From: an uncultured Candidatus Melainabacteria bacterium
Lineage (GTDB): Bacteria; Cyanobacteriota; Vampirovibrionia; Gastranaerophilales; Gastranaerophilaceae
DNA: 53,578 nt
Direction of reading: 5' to 3'
Assembly (NCBI GenBank): GCA_934757255.1
Contig: CAKVLL010000011.1
Span: forward strand, 1-53,578
Positions 6,984 through 14,787 of the stretch are shown one piece after another. The notes beneath the pieces were generated by a model. That model did no database searches. It saw only the letters and a program-made list of their open reading frames with translations, and was not told the DNA's origin. Both the position numbers and the translations under genes were made by a program. The number at the start of each line of letters is the position of its first letter. Position 1 is the stretch's first letter.

Positions 6984-8246
6984 ATGACTCAAATTAATAC
7001 ACAAACCCCAATTAGATTTAAAGCAAACGATTATCAGGTGAATTATAATAATCGTTATACCCCGCCAATGCCTGAAGATTCTCCAATGGATGATGTCTTT
7101 ATGTTGCAGGCAATGGAACAACAAAAAGCTGAGAAGAAAGAAAAAAGTAAAGAAAATTGGAATAAGGCAGGCGTGTTAGCTCAAATCGGGCTCGCTACCG
7201 CGTTTTTAGGAATACTTGGTGTACAACTGTATAGTTTAAAAAAGGGTGGCGGTAGTGGTGCCATTAAAGCAAATAAACTAGAGTGGAAAAACATTGCAAA
7301 AGATACAAAATTCCCGAAACTGGAAGATGATTGTGTAAATCCTAAAGTTAGAGAATTTATTAAAACTATGAAAAAATCTGCAGGACTGTCTGAAAAAGCT
7401 GCAAAAATGGCTGGCGTAAAACGTCCTGAACAGTGTATTTTAATGTATGGTCCGTCCGGTACAGGTAAAACTTTCTCTGCAAAAATGCTTGCAAAAGAAT
7501 TAGGCGCTGAATATGCAGAAGTTCAATTTGCAGATGTTTCATCCCCATATATCGGTCAAACATCTGTTGAAATTCAAAATGTGTTCAAACAACTAAAAAA
7601 ACAAGCAGAAAAACATCCTGACAAAAAATTCTTAGTAGGATTTAATGAAATAGATGCTTTGCTTGTGCCAAGAGAAAAATGTGGTTCAAATAATCTGCAT
7701 TTAGCTGAAAATAGAACTGCTTTTTTAAACGGTTTGGATGATATTGCAAATCTAAAAAATCTTAAAATTGTAGGGACAACAAACGTATATCCTGAGTCAG
7801 GTAACTTGGATAAAGCTTCATTAAGCAGATTTAAAAATATGATTGAAGTTCAACTTCCAACAGAAAAAGAATTGAAAGCATCTTTAAAATTCCATTTGAG
7901 AGATAGCGAAAGTGTTACAAAACAAAATTTCTTTGAAAATAATGATAGTGCAATTGATAAATTTGTTGCAAAACTTCATAAAAACAAATATTCTCAAAGA
8001 GATGTTGAAGATTTAGCAGATAAGGCTCGTAATGAGTTTGCAAATGTTTTAGAAGGCTCTAAAAACCTTGATGCTGAGAAGTTTGAACTTAAATATTTAG
8101 ATAAAGCTTTTGATTTAAAAGGCCCAACAACGGGATCAATTTCTTCTGAGTCTGCGCAACCGGCATGGGGAAATATTCCAATGCCAACACAAAAAATGGG
8201 TTTATGGCAAAGAATTATAAATACATTATTTGGTAAATTCAATTAA
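6984..8246 (+). CDS. membrane-anchored AAA ATPase with altered Walker B
   Basis: Partner of the preceding gene: 420 residues, same plan. A short tail with IRFKAN, a Lys-rich stretch, one membrane segment (63-84), then the AAA module with a normal Walker A GPSGTGKT (156-163), a Walker B of VGFNEID in which Asn221 replaces the Mg2+-coordinating Asp (Glu222 kept), sensor 1 GTTN (Asn267) and LSRF (Arg282). The C-terminus is a Pro-rich linker and short basic helix. AAGGA precedes the ATG, and the gene is 13 nt from its partner, so they are co-transcribed. By family knowledge one subunit could bind nucleotide without hydrolysing while the other supplies missing groups in trans; that is inference. 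Confidence 0.85.
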   Translation: MTQINTQTPIRFKANDYQVNYNNRYTPPMPEDSPMDDVFMLQAMEQQKAEKKEKSKENWNKAGVLAQIGLATAFLGILGVQLYSLKKGGGSGAIKANKLEWKNIAKDTKFPKLEDDCVNPKVREFIKTMKKSAGLSEKAAKMAGVKRPEQCILMYGPSGTGKTFSAKMLAKELGAEYAEVQFADVSSPYIGQTSVEIQNVFKQLKKQAEKHPDKKFLVGFNEIDALLVPREKCGSNNLHLAENRTAFLNGLDDIANLKNLKIVGTTNVYPESGNLDKASLSRFKNMIEVQLPTEKELKASLKFHLRDSESVTKQNFFENNDSAIDKFVAKLHKNKYSQRDVEDLADKARNEFANVLEGSKNLDAEKFELKYLDKAFDLKGPTTGSISSESAQPAWGNIPMPTQKMGLWQRIINTLFGKFN

Positions 8247-8333
8247 AATATTTACACCATAAATGCTTAATATATACGATTTTAAAACTTCGTTACATTG
8301 CATTAAAAAAAGGCAATTTTTGAATACAAAAAG

Positions 8334-8352
8334 ACTTTATATATATGTAAGA
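8334..8352 (+). repeat. 19-nt exact repeat, copy 2
   Basis: Identical to 4136-4154. Here it begins the candidate small RNA region that ends at the terminator 8469-8499. Confidence 0.45.
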
Positions 8353-8499
8353 ACTAAGTAAGATAAGGAAAACAAAATTAAAAGATTAAAAAACTGAAAC
8401 GTTAAGTTGATTAATCAAGAAAAGATTTCTTTTTATACTCTCTCTTAATATCCTCGTGTTTATTTAATGTTGCCGTTCACTAAATGGCAACTTTTTTTT
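8345..8499 (+). ncRNA. candidate small RNA of about 150 nt
   Basis: The stretch 8247-8534 has no gene. Within it lie TTGAAT (8320-8325), a TATATG -10-like element 16 nt later (8342-8347), about 120 nt without a usable reading frame, and a strong terminator on the same strand. Distance to the preceding AAA stop codon (about 100 nt) and the separate promoter-like element suggest an independent short transcript, but it could also be just the 3' end of the AAA operon. Confidence 0.4.
8469..8499 (+). terminator. rho-independent terminator
   Basis: Nine-bp stem (8469-8477 with 8483-8491, one G-T pair), loop CACTA, then eight T. Confidence 0.8.
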
Positions 8500-8534
8500 G
8501 TTATAACTAATTACAATTTTTAATTTTTATTTTA

Positions 8535-8927
8535 TTACTTGTTTAAGTAGCTTTTGAAACTTTTATCTTCGACTTTGTATCCGCAGCCTTTGTGTAATTT
8601 TCCTGCATAAGAAATTTTCTTTGCAGGATAATTTCTACACATCTTTAAACGTTTATCATATACGGAACAAAGCCCCTCATCTGTTACATATTTGCAAGCA
8701 AAAATTAAATTGCCTTCTTCATCTTTTCCTCTGATATAAAATCTTTTGTACGCAGGAAAAAGAAACTGCATAATTTTAAAATCGGTTGTTGTATAAGTAT
8801 CAAAACTATACATATAACGGCAGCATTTTCCGCACTTCAGGCATTTTCCTGTGATTTTATATTCCATTTTTTCAGGTACAAAATATGATAAGAATTCATT
8901 TTTTAAAATTGTCAAAAAACTTAACAT
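8535..8927 (-). CDS. YkgJ-type cysteine-cluster protein
   Basis: A 130-residue protein with the CxxCxxCC motif at Cys29, 32, 35 and 36 and further Cys at about 78, 86, 96 and 114. This is the pattern of the YkgJ family, predicted to bind an iron-sulfur cluster or zinc; no reaction is established. Start at ATG 8927 is accepted because it covers the whole domain, although the ribosome-binding site is weak. It is divergent from the penicillin-binding protein gene. Confidence 0.8.
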   Translation of the reverse strand: MLSFLTILKNEFLSYFVPEKMEYKITGKCLKCGKCCRYMYSFDTYTTTDFKIMQFLFPAYKRFYIRGKDEEGNLIFACKYVTDEGLCSVYDKRLKMCRNYPAKKISYAGKLHKGCGYKVEDKSFKSYLNK

Positions 8928-9016
8928 TTTCTTTGTAAAAACTCCGTTATTTGTATTTCTTTGATAAAATAAGATTAACTATATTATAACCAAAAAAGAA
9001 GGGATAAAGAGTATAT

Positions 9017-11155
9017 ATGGGAAATTATAATATTCCTAAGAATAGGAAACGCGGATATTCTAAAAAAAGAGTTATGGTTGATAACCCAATGTTGAGTTTG
9101 GTTACCGGACTTGTTGTTTTTGCGCTTGGTGTGTTTTTGGCCGGCATGATTGCATTAAAACTTTATTTAATGTCGCTTCCGCCAATAAAAAACTTAAATA
9201 CACTTAAGCCAAATATTGTAACAACTTTTTGCGCATCAGATGGTGAAGTTATTAAAACTTTTGCCGGATATACGTATTCAAATGTTCAATTAAGTGAAGT
9301 GCCGGAACAGCTTGTAAAAGCGCTTATTGCAACAGAAGACAAAAATTTCTATTCACATCCCGGATATGACATGATTGGTTTAGCTCGTTCAATGGTGGCT
9401 AATGCACTTGCCGGTCACGTTGTACAAGGTGCAAGTACAATCACTCAGCAGCTTTCAAGAATTTTATTCTTGTCTAACGAAAAAACTTTTACACGTAAAA
9501 TAAAAGAACTTCAAGTCGCTGCGCAAATTGAAAAAACTATTCCAAAAGATAAAATTTTGGAAATGTATTTAAACAATGTTTACTTAGGTTCAGGTGCTTA
9601 TGGTGTTAAAGGCGCGGCAAGAATTTATTTCAACAAAAACTTAAATCAATTGACACTTCCTGAAATGGCGTTAATTGCAGGACTTCCGCAAGCTCCTTCT
9701 GTTTATTCGCCTTATAATAATATAAAATTAGCTGAAAAACGTAGAAATCAGGTTCTTTTGAGAATGTATAAGATGAGATACATTGATAAAGAAACTTACG
9801 AAAACGCTAAGAAATCACCAATTAAACTTTCAACCATGCCTGTGATGTATGCTACAAATAAAGCTCCTTATTTTTGTGATTATGTAATGAAAGATTTGCA
9901 GAAATTAGGATTTTCAGAAGATGAAATTGTAAATGGCGGTTATAAAGTTATTACAACTTTGAATTACAAAGCACAAGTTAAAGCAAATGAAGCAATAATA
10001 AGAGATTTGAACTCTTGGGGGTTAAGCAAGGATAAAAACCAAGCTGCAGTATTTTCATTTAGTCCAATAGACGGTAGAATCTTGGTTTACGCTGGTGGTA
10101 AAGATTATTCAAAGAGTCAGTATGATAGAATTACGCAATCTTCTCGACCATCAGGTTCTGCTTTTAAACCTTTTGTGTATACAGCAGCAATCGAAAAAGG
10201 ATATTCACCAAATGACATGATTGACGATTTGCCATTCAGAGCCGGTGATTGGACACCTAAAAACTATGGTAATAAATACAGAGGACCAATTCCATTGTAC
10301 ACAGCCTTGATGGTTTCTTCTAACGTATGTACCGCAAGATTGATGGACGCAGTTGGAGTAAGAGCTGTTATTCAGCTTGCAAGAGTAATGGGTATTACAA
10401 CACCAATACCTTACGATTACACAATTTCACTTGGTTCAAACAGTGTTAAATTGTTTGAAATGACAAGAGCTTACGGTGTGTTTGCAAATGGTGGTTTTAA
10501 GGTTGAGCCTTACGCAATAGAAAGGGTTGAATCTTCAAGAGGTACACTCCTTTACGAAGCTAAAAAAGCTCGTTCAAGCAAGGTTCTTAATCTTAATACA
10601 GCTGCAACAATGACTGCGATTATGAAAACCGTTATTACAAATGGTACCGGTCGTGCTGCGAATATCGGTAAGCCTGCCGCAGGCAAAACAGGTACAACAG
10701 ACGATAGCCGTGATGCTTACTTTATTGGATTTACACCAGACGTTGTAACAGGTGTTTGGGTCGGTAATGACGACAACTCACAAATGGGCGGTATTACAGG
10801 TGGTACAGTTCCTGCAATTATTTGGAAAGATGTTATGATAGTTGCAACAGAGCAATATGGTAATACTGATTTTGAATATCCTGAAATTATTTTAAATCCA
10901 TTTAAGGCATCTGGGGTTTCAATTATTCCTCAAGGTGCAGCGAAAAAAGAACTAGATAAGCAAGATAAAGCAAAAGAAGATGCTCAAAAAGAGAATGAAC
11001 AATCGGCAGTAGTTAAACCTGATAGCATAAAACCTGCTGATATTATACAGAAGAAAAAAGAAGTTCCAACGGTTGAAGTTAAACAGGAAAGAGTAGAAGC
11101 TCCGCAAGCACAATTTGCGCCAATTCCTGTGACAAGTGCGCCGGTTGGACAGTAA
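9017..11155 (+). CDS. bifunctional penicillin-binding protein, class A (PBP1-like)
   Basis: Builds and cross-links peptidoglycan at the outer face of the inner membrane. A basic cytoplasmic tail is followed by a single membrane anchor (about 24-50). The GT51 glycosyltransferase has EDKNFYSHPG with the catalytic Glu near 103, GASTITQQL and KILEMYLNNVYLG. The transpeptidase has the Ser-x-x-Lys nucleophile in SGSAFKP (near 395), SSN and KTGTT. A low-complexity, Lys/Pro/Glu-rich tail of about 70 residues ends the protein. 712 residues is normal for the class. AGAG lies close to the ATG. No partner gene is nearby. Confidence 0.93.
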   Translation: MGNYNIPKNRKRGYSKKRVMVDNPMLSLVTGLVVFALGVFLAGMIALKLYLMSLPPIKNLNTLKPNIVTTFCASDGEVIKTFAGYTYSNVQLSEVPEQLVKALIATEDKNFYSHPGYDMIGLARSMVANALAGHVVQGASTITQQLSRILFLSNEKTFTRKIKELQVAAQIEKTIPKDKILEMYLNNVYLGSGAYGVKGAARIYFNKNLNQLTLPEMALIAGLPQAPSVYSPYNNIKLAEKRRNQVLLRMYKMRYIDKETYENAKKSPIKLSTMPVMYATNKAPYFCDYVMKDLQKLGFSEDEIVNGGYKVITTLNYKAQVKANEAIIRDLNSWGLSKDKNQAAVFSFSPIDGRILVYAGGKDYSKSQYDRITQSSRPSGSAFKPFVYTAAIEKGYSPNDMIDDLPFRAGDWTPKNYGNKYRGPIPLYTALMVSSNVCTARLMDAVGVRAVIQLARVMGITTPIPYDYTISLGSNSVKLFEMTRAYGVFANGGFKVEPYAIERVESSRGTLLYEAKKARSSKVLNLNTAATMTAIMKTVITNGTGRAANIGKPAAGKTGTTDDSRDAYFIGFTPDVVTGVWVGNDDNSQMGGITGGTVPAIIWKDVMIVATEQYGNTDFEYPEIILNPFKASGVSIIPQGAAKKELDKQDKAKEDAQKENEQSAVVKPDSIKPADIIQKKKEVPTVEVKQERVEAPQAQFAPIPVTSAPVGQ

Positions 11156-11198
11156 TAAATGTGAATTAGTGAGTGAGATGGTTTTTAAGTCGATAAGA

Positions 11199-11296
11199 GA
11201 ATAGGTGAATAAGTTCGTATTAAATATATTCAATTAAAAACGCGTTTGATATTGAAAATAACTAAAATGAACTTATTCACTCATTCACCTATTCAC
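11199..11296 (+). repeat. intergenic imperfect inverted repeat
   Basis: The 18-nt arm GAATAGGTGAATAAGTTC at 11199-11216 is matched, inverted, by 11269-11296, where an extra 8-9 nt unit (TCACTCATT) has been inserted in the arm. The arms are themselves built of GTGAATA/GGTGAAT-like heptamers, and 11161-11180 has further GTGAATTAGTGAGTGAG units. A long hairpin could form between the PBP gene and the next gene; it has no T tail. Confidence 0.55.
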
Positions 11297-11327
11297 TTAA
11301 ACTCCTCTCTACCCAAAAGGAGACTAC

Positions 11328-12215
11328 ATGAATTTAACCGAAATAAAAATCACAAGTGGTGAAAACGCCTACCAAACAGCGAGTTTGGAAGAAAACGACA
11401 AAACAATAGATTATGAAACAAGTAAAAACTTATCCTATACAGATATAATTACGATTGCAAAAGGATTGGATGTAATAAGCGAGTTTTTTGACGTTAATGC
11501 TGTTGTTACAGCTTCAGGAGTTGGAATTTGTGCTGTTGCATTAGGTAAATTTCTTGAAGATGCGATGCTAAAAGTTATGGATTCTAATCCTGTAGATTTC
11601 GTAAATTCTATTGTACTTGTATCTACAGAAGTTGATAGTGATATAGCTAAAATGCTTAAATCTTCTAACAAAATTGTTGCACCAAGATTTACTAAAAATG
11701 CAATTGAGATTTTGGAACGCCACGATGTTTGCTATGTAACAATTAACACTCCATTAAAGGATTACAAAAAATATTTGTCTAACGATATTAAAGTGACTCC
11801 GCTTGGAACTCTAACTCAATCACCAAATTTGAGCGAATTAACAAAAGATTCATTCAAGATTATGTCAAAAGTAAAACCGACGGTTGAACAAATTGAGGAT
11901 GCTGTTTTTGCGTGGAAAATTGCTAAACATGCATCTTCTCAAGCAATTGTTGTTGCAAAAGACTTAAAAACAGCAGCAATCTCGCAAGGTTTACATTCTG
12001 CTTCTGTAGAATTTGCTCTGGATTATTCTTGCGACATGTCAAAAGATGCAGTTTTAGCCTCTGATATGCCAATAACAATACACGATGTGAATGTAGCAGC
12101 GCAAGGAAGAATTGGACTTTTGATTTTACCGTCTGCTTCTGCTGATATAATTACTAAAGTTGACAAATACAATATGGCGCTAATTACAACCGGCATGACG
12201 AACATTTTATATTAA
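11328..12215 (+). CDS. PurH/AICAR-transformylase-like protein lacking catalytic residues
   Basis: The 295 residues follow the AICAR formyltransferase half of PurH in order: ITSGENAYQ (for YGENPHQ), the VNAVV...GICAVA segment, KIVAPRFTKNAIEIL, VKPTVEQIEDAVFAWKIAKH, the HSASVEFALD helix, AVLASD and a C-terminal TTGMT. However, the Lys-His pair of the KHANPCG motif is replaced by Thr61-Ala62, and the substrate Arg of the RVxSxRIA and FTGxRxFRH motifs are gone. The IMP cyclohydrolase domain is absent. It is therefore unlikely to make FAICAR and may bind a nucleotide or scaffold something else. AAGGAG precedes the ATG. It lies 75 nt before pheS. Assignment rests on remembered family motifs. Confidence 0.6.
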   Translation: MNLTEIKITSGENAYQTASLEENDKTIDYETSKNLSYTDIITIAKGLDVISEFFDVNAVVTASGVGICAVALGKFLEDAMLKVMDSNPVDFVNSIVLVSTEVDSDIAKMLKSSNKIVAPRFTKNAIEILERHDVCYVTINTPLKDYKKYLSNDIKVTPLGTLTQSPNLSELTKDSFKIMSKVKPTVEQIEDAVFAWKIAKHASSQAIVVAKDLKTAAISQGLHSASVEFALDYSCDMSKDAVLASDMPITIHDVNVAAQGRIGLLILPSASADIITKVDKYNMALITTGMTNILY

Positions 12216-12290
12216 TCAAAGTTATTGGCATCGCGAAAACTTTACAATAGAGCTTCTCTGCGTTATTATGAGCATAAGGGAGAATTAATA

Positions 12291-13325
12291 ATGAAAGAAC
12301 AGTTGGAAAATATTTACAGTTCAGCAAAAGCTGATATAGAAAAAGCGCAATCAATCAATGATATTGACGAAATTCGATTGAAATATTTGAGCAGAAAGGG
12401 CGAATTCAATTCTATAAAAAAAGGTTTGAAAGATTTGTCTGACGAAGATAAACGTGTAGTTGGTGCTTTAGCGAACAAAATTACACAAGATTTGGAAGGT
12501 CTTTTGAAAGAAAAACATGATGCTTTTTATCAAAAAGAACTTAATGAAAAATTACAAAAAGATAGAATTGATATTACTTTAAGCGGTAAATATATTCCAC
12601 AAGGAAAAGTTCACCCTCTAACTTCTACAACAAATGAAATTGTATCGATTTTTCAAAATCTTGGTTTTTCTGTAGTTGCACCAAACTTATCACCTGAAGT
12701 TGAAACAGAATATTATAACTTTGATATGTTGAATGTACCTAAAGACCACCCGGCTAGAGATGTTCAAGATACGTTTTATGTAAAAGGGATGGAAGGCGTT
12801 GTTTTGAGAAGCCAAACTTCTGGCGCACAAATTCATGTTATGGAAAACCAAAAACCGCCTATTAAAGTGATTTCTCCTGGTAGAGTTTATAGAAACGAAA
12901 ACATCAATGCTCGTAAGAATAATTTCTTCCACCAAATCGAAGGTTTGTATGTGGATAAAGATATTACTTTCGGCGATTTAAAGGGCGTTTTAAACGAATT
13001 TATAAGATTGTATTTTGGCGCAGCTCGTCCAACTCGTTTCAGAAGCAGCTTCTTCCCTTTCACAGAACCATCGGCTGAAGTTGATGTTCAATGCATTATG
13101 TGCCAAGGTAAAGGTTGCCGCACTTGCAGCGGAACAGGTTGGTTAGAAGTTCTCGGTTGTGGTATGGTTGACGCTAATGTTTTAAGAGGCGTTGGAATTG
13201 ATCCGGATATTTATTCAGGTTTTGCTTTTGGTATGGGTGTAGAAAGACTTGCAATGCTTAAATATGCAATTGATGATATCAGATTATTCTTCAACAACGA
13301 TAAAAGATTTTTAGAACAATTTTAA
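12291..13325 (+). CDS. pheS: phenylalanyl-tRNA synthetase alpha chain
   Basis: Charges tRNA-Phe as part of an alpha2beta2 class II synthetase. 344 residues, normal length: N-terminal coiled-coil (1-90), then the catalytic core with motif 2 (FHQIEGLYVDKD, FRSSFFPFTEPS) and motif 3 (GFAFGMGVERLAMLKY). CIMCQGKGCRTC forms the small Cys cluster typical of many bacterial PheS. The ATG at 12291 is chosen because AAGGGAG lies 8 nt before it; an in-frame TTG at 12225 adds residues unlike any PheS. pheT is not beside it. Confidence 0.95.
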   Translation: MKEQLENIYSSAKADIEKAQSINDIDEIRLKYLSRKGEFNSIKKGLKDLSDEDKRVVGALANKITQDLEGLLKEKHDAFYQKELNEKLQKDRIDITLSGKYIPQGKVHPLTSTTNEIVSIFQNLGFSVVAPNLSPEVETEYYNFDMLNVPKDHPARDVQDTFYVKGMEGVVLRSQTSGAQIHVMENQKPPIKVISPGRVYRNENINARKNNFFHQIEGLYVDKDITFGDLKGVLNEFIRLYFGAARPTRFRSSFFPFTEPSAEVDVQCIMCQGKGCRTCSGTGWLEVLGCGMVDANVLRGVGIDPDIYSGFAFGMGVERLAMLKYAIDDIRLFFNNDKRFLEQF

Positions 13326-13340
13326 TATTTGATTATAAAT

Positions 13341-13373
13341 GAGCGGCTTTCTTTGAAAGCCGCTCATTTTTTT
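13341..13373 (+). terminator. rho-independent terminator after pheS
   Basis: Perfect 11-bp stem (13341-13351 with 13355-13365), TTT loop, long T run. Its tail overlaps the last codons of the convergent radical SAM gene. Confidence 0.88.
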
Positions 13374-14787
13374 ATTTTTTTAATAACAAATTCAATCCAG
13401 CAATAAAATAGTTTTTAAACTCTGCAAAACTTCTCAAAGACAAAAGAGTTTTTAGTATAAATTTGGGACGTAAATAAAAGCGCTTAACTGCTTGTTTATG
13501 AAGCTCAAAAATTCTTTCTTTGCTCAAATGTTCAGAACGCACAACAGGTTCATAATATGCACTTCTAAAATCTAAATTACCTTCTACCAGCCTATTTAGC
13601 ATTGCATAAGCAAAATATTTTGTCCCCGGAAGTGGAGTTGCTGTATAAAAACTGATAAAATTGCTATCAAGTTCAATCGCAAATTTAATTGTTTCTTCAA
13701 CAGTTTCTTCTGTTTCCCAAGGAAGCCCAATTACAAAATAATTATAAATTTTAATCTTATTCTTTTTAAGAATTTTTACAGTATTTCGAATATCATCAAG
13801 CGTAATTTTTTTCCCAATATTGTCAAGCATCTTTTGCGAACCACTTTCTACGCCTATACTAACAAGCCTACAACCTGATTTGTACATCATCCTAGCCATC
13901 TCTTCATCCATCGTATCTGCTCTAGTATTTGATGACCACGTGATTTTTAAACCGCTCTCTATGATTTTTTGACAAAGTTCAAGCGTCCACTCTCGATTAA
14001 AATTAAAAATATCTGACCAAAAAAGAAAGTTTTTGATATTATATTTTTCAACACACTCTTTTAGTTCTGCCACAATATTTTCAGGAGAACGCGTTCTCAC
14101 TTTAGCCCCTGAAACGGGAGTTGCCAAGCAGAAAAAACAATGAAACGGACATCCGCGTGCAACTTTAACTACAGCTTGCACTTTCCCATTATCAGGACGT
14201 CTGTAAATTGAATTGTCGACTAAATGTCTTGCCGGAAACGGTAAAATGTCTAAATTCTCTATAAACGGACGCTTATCATTTTTAATGGGTTGAAAATTTT
14301 CTCTATAGCAAATTCCTAATATTTCATTATCAGGAACACCGTCCAAAATATCTTTCAGAGTTAATTCGGCTTCACCTATAATTACATAATCAATAAACGG
14401 ATTTTCATAAATTGTATTAGTATTATATGTCAAAAACGGCGCGCCTTTAACAATTGTACAAATACTTGGAACAATTTCTTTAGCTAGTTTTACAGCCATC
14501 ATATCAGATTGAAAAGTTGGTGTAGCAATGTTTGCAACTAAATAATTCGGTTGAAATTCTTTTAAGTCCGCTTCAAAATCCCCACCTTGACTGTAATTTC
14601 GAATAATCGCTTCAAATCCGCAAGATTCTGCAATTGAAGCCAAATACATCAAATCCGTAGGAGGCAGAGGAGGTATAACCAACAATTCTTTTGTTGGCTG
14701 CTGACATCTATCCTCTCTGTTTATTACGGGAGAAGGCGGGTATATTAATAAAACCCGCCCCTTTTTATTTTGATTTTCTAAAACCAT
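13372..14787 (-). CDS. B12-binding-domain radical SAM protein (BchE/HpnJ-type)
   Basis: 471 residues. Residues 10-165 resemble the Rossmann-like cobalamin-binding domain of this superfamily (LLIYPPSP, TPTFQSD, GEAELTL); residues 205-410 are a radical SAM barrel with the 4Fe-4S motif Cys213-x3-Cys217-x2-Cys220 (RGCPFHCFFC), followed by GVESGS and VIGLPWET. The C-terminal helices are typical of HpnJ/BchE relatives that modify lipids, tetrapyrroles or natural products. The substrate cannot be told. Its ATG directly abuts the stop codon of the MFS gene upstream (0 nt), so the two are translationally coupled. Confidence 0.85.
   Translation of the reverse strand: MVLENQNKKGRVLLIYPPSPVINREDRCQQPTKELLVIPPLPPTDLMYLASIAESCGFEAIIRNYSQGGDFEADLKEFQPNYLVANIATPTFQSDMMAVKLAKEIVPSICTIVKGAPFLTYNTNTIYENPFIDYVIIGEAELTLKDILDGVPDNEILGICYRENFQPIKNDKRPFIENLDILPFPARHLVDNSIYRRPDNGKVQAVVKVARGCPFHCFFCLATPVSGAKVRTRSPENIVAELKECVEKYNIKNFLFWSDIFNFNREWTLELCQKIIESGLKITWSSNTRADTMDEEMARMMYKSGCRLVSIGVESGSQKMLDNIGKKITLDDIRNTVKILKKNKIKIYNYFVIGLPWETEETVEETIKFAIELDSNFISFYTATPLPGTKYFAYAMLNRLVEGNLDFRSAYYEPVVRSEHLSKERIFELHKQAVKRFYLRPKFILKTLLSLRSFAEFKNYFIAGLNLLLKK

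Noticed and set aside
12225..12290. T-box leader or longer start for pheS
   Set aside because: No T-box sequence or specifier loop is visible and the TTG start has no ribosome-binding site.
14639..14787. Frameshift between the MFS and radical SAM genes, since they abut with 0 nt
   Set aside because: Both proteins are complete at their ends and the TAA-ATG junction is normal translational coupling.
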